From Ignavibacteriales bacterium (GTDB lineage: Bacteria > Bacteroidota > Ignavibacteria > UBA10030), in contig JACRFF010000341.1 in NCBI GenBank assembly GCA_016218005.1, positions 1 through 6,663 on the forward strand: DNA of 6,663 bases, given 5' to 3'. Each line of letters starts with the position of its first letter. The first letter of the stretch is position 1. Below the pieces are notes generated by a model. That model ran no database searches, was not told where the DNA came from, and worked only from the letters and a program-made list of their open reading frames with translations. The position numbers and the translations under genes were made by a program. Below are positions 5,775-6,663 of the stretch, piece after piece.

Positions 5775-6548
5775 TCAGCTTTTCTTCTCCAAACTCTCTT
5801 GGTATTTTTCTCCAAGCCAAGCGCCGAACATCGCAAACAGGAATCCAATCGAAAGGCCGACGCTCAGCACGGATGTCGACAATGTTTCGCCGGTGAAACC
5901 CAGCGCAAACTTCAAGAATATCCAATCGAGCACAACGGAGATGAGTCCCGCCACTGCCGGTTCGGTAATTGTGACTCCCGGAGACTTGTAGCCGACGACA
6001 AAACCCGTAGCAACGAAGCTGATGATGAACGCAGCGAGTTCAAACCGTAAGTTGATCTTGAGCGCCGGGGCAAGCAAGAAGACAAAGAGAATGTTCAGCG
6101 CAAATCCGACCACGACGCCAATGACAACCCACTTCCATTGAAACCCCGCGGCATGTTTTTCTGCTGCGCTAGATTCATCGCCCTGCAATTTTTCTCCGGC
6201 CCATCCTCCCACCCACGCAAATCCAATGCCGAGCGCCAACAAGAGGAAATTGACCGTTGGCGAGTGCAGTTCGGGCGCGCCGGTAATTTTCAGAATAAAA
6301 TACATCAAGATCGAAACAAACAATCCACCCACCGAAGCTTCATTGATCGTAACGCCGGGGGAAAAATATCCAATGATCGCACCGGTGCCAATGTAGCCGA
6401 CGAGCATCACCAGAACTTGGATTTCCGCGCTGTGGAATGTGGGCGCAACGATGAAGTAGGATGCCCCGACAATGACCAGACCTGCAATGACGGCGGAAAT
6501 GACCCATTTCCATTCGAAGCGGGAAGCCTGTTTGGTTTCTTCAGCCAT
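5775..6548 (-). CDS. internally duplicated eight-helix membrane protein of unknown function
   Basis: I do not recognise a characterised family. The 257 residues are mostly hydrophobic and rich in Gly, with about eight predicted membrane segments (near 15-35, 44-62, 71-89, 99-118, 140-160, 167-187, 196-218 and 226-246). The protein is two copies of one four-helix unit, 11-121 and 136-250. FEWKWVISAVIAG matches FQWKWVVIGVVVG, GYFSPGVTINE (60-70) matches GYKSPGVTITE (186-196), and WVGGWAGEKLQ (112-122) matches FGAWLGEKYQ (241-250). A polar linker (122-135) joins them. No signal peptide, nucleotide-binding or catalytic motif is visible. An even helix count per half predicts that both halves sit in the same orientation. 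The ATG at 6548 has GGAGG 6 bases upstream, and a terminator follows the stop, so it is probably monocistronic in this direction. The repeated SPGVTI turn is the most likely functional site, but that is inference. Confidence 0.88.
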   Translation of the reverse strand: MAEETKQASRFEWKWVISAVIAGLVIVGASYFIVAPTFHSAEIQVLVMLVGYIGTGAIIGYFSPGVTINEASVGGLFVSILMYFILKITGAPELHSPTVNFLLLALGIGFAWVGGWAGEKLQGDESSAAEKHAAGFQWKWVVIGVVVGFALNILFVFLLAPALKINLRFELAAFIISFVATGFVVGYKSPGVTITEPAVAGLISVVLDWIFLKFALGFTGETLSTSVLSVGLSIGFLFAMFGAWLGEKYQESLEKKS

Positions 6549-6554
6549 ACGTTA

Positions 6555-6559
6555 CCTCC
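6555..6559 (-). promoter_or_regulatory. strong ribosome binding site of the membrane protein gene
   Basis: GGAGG on the minus strand sits 6 bases before the ATG (GGAGGTAACGTATG). It is the strongest Shine-Dalgarno in the window and fixes the start at 6548. Confidence 0.85.
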
Positions 6560-6599
6560 AAAGTTGAACGAGTTGATGGTGGTGCAAAACTTGGTTGTG

Positions 6600-6628
6600 A
6601 ATATCCAGAAAACCAAATGGAAAAGCAA
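6600..6628 (-). promoter_or_regulatory. candidate promoter of the membrane protein gene
   Basis: On the minus strand TTGCTT (6628-6623) and GATATT (6605-6600) are separated by 17 bases. They match the sigma-70 consensus at 3 of 6 and 4 of 6 positions. The placement would give a 5' leader of about 45 bases. The match is weak and the host's promoter consensus is unknown, so this is only a candidate. Confidence 0.3.
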
Positions 6629-6654
6629 GAAACTTCTACAAAGAAACTTTTACA
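6627..6654. repeat. 14-bp tandem direct repeat, two copies
   Basis: AAGAAACTTCTACA (6627-6640) is followed directly by AAGAAACTTTTACA (6641-6654), identical at 13 of 14 positions. It lies about 80-105 bases upstream of the membrane protein start and touches the candidate -35 box. That is a position typical of an activator or other regulator bound at direct repeats. It could also be a chance or slippage duplication. More copies could lie beyond the window edge, although bases 6655-6663 do not continue the unit. Confidence 0.6.
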
Positions 6655-6663
6655 GGATTACAA

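Noticed and set aside
5635..5925. Minus-strand open frame of 96 codons crossing the terminator
   Set aside because: It overlaps the end of the membrane protein gene in another frame, runs through the intrinsic terminator and the pfk leader, and shows no protein-like features.

Overview
This window carries seven protein genes, all on the minus strand, packed into what looks like a bacterial housekeeping block. I see no CRISPR array, transposase, integrase, tRNA or rRNA, and no plus-strand gene. The host is bacterial: Shine-Dalgarno sequences (GGAG or GGAGG) precede three genes, starts overlap upstream stops, and an intrinsic terminator is present. Base composition looks moderate, with roughly balanced GC. 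A bacterial archease/RtcB pair, a mixed-type phosphofructokinase and a short leucyl/phenylalanyl-tRNA transferase would fit the Bacteroidota/Chlorobiota/Ignavibacteria neighbourhood. That is only an impression, because nothing here fixes the phylum.

In transcription order (right to left), the first gene (6548-5775) encodes a small integral membrane protein. It consists of two clearly homologous four-helix halves that share a GYxSPGVTIxE motif. It has a strong ribosome binding site, a possible promoter and a 14-bp tandem repeat just upstream (6627-6654). It ends at a convincing intrinsic terminator (5723-5752), so it appears to be its own transcription unit.

The second unit starts with 6-phosphofructokinase (5633-4542). 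After 3 nt comes a zinc-free quinone-oxidoreductase-like dehydrogenase (4538-3516), and this overlaps the leucyl/phenylalanyl-tRNA--protein transferase aat (3519-2947) by ATGA. A 71-base gap with a 9-bp inverted repeat follows. Then come purC (2875-1973), archease (1973-1554) and the RNA ligase rtcB (1554-130), joined to each other by one-base stop/start overlaps (TGATG and TAATG). Beyond rtcB, bases 1-129 hold no gene but are dense in inverted repeats.

Functionally, archease and RtcB are a known enzyme/activator pair for RNA ligation or repair, and here they are translationally chained to the purine gene purC. The other genes (glycolysis, redox, N-degron tagging, purine synthesis) share no obvious single pathway. 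I did not find a clear new multi-gene system. The least explained items are the duplicated membrane protein with its upstream tandem repeat, the mixed Gly/Lys specificity signature of the phosphofructokinase, and the structured non-coding stretches at 22-115 and 2898-2942.
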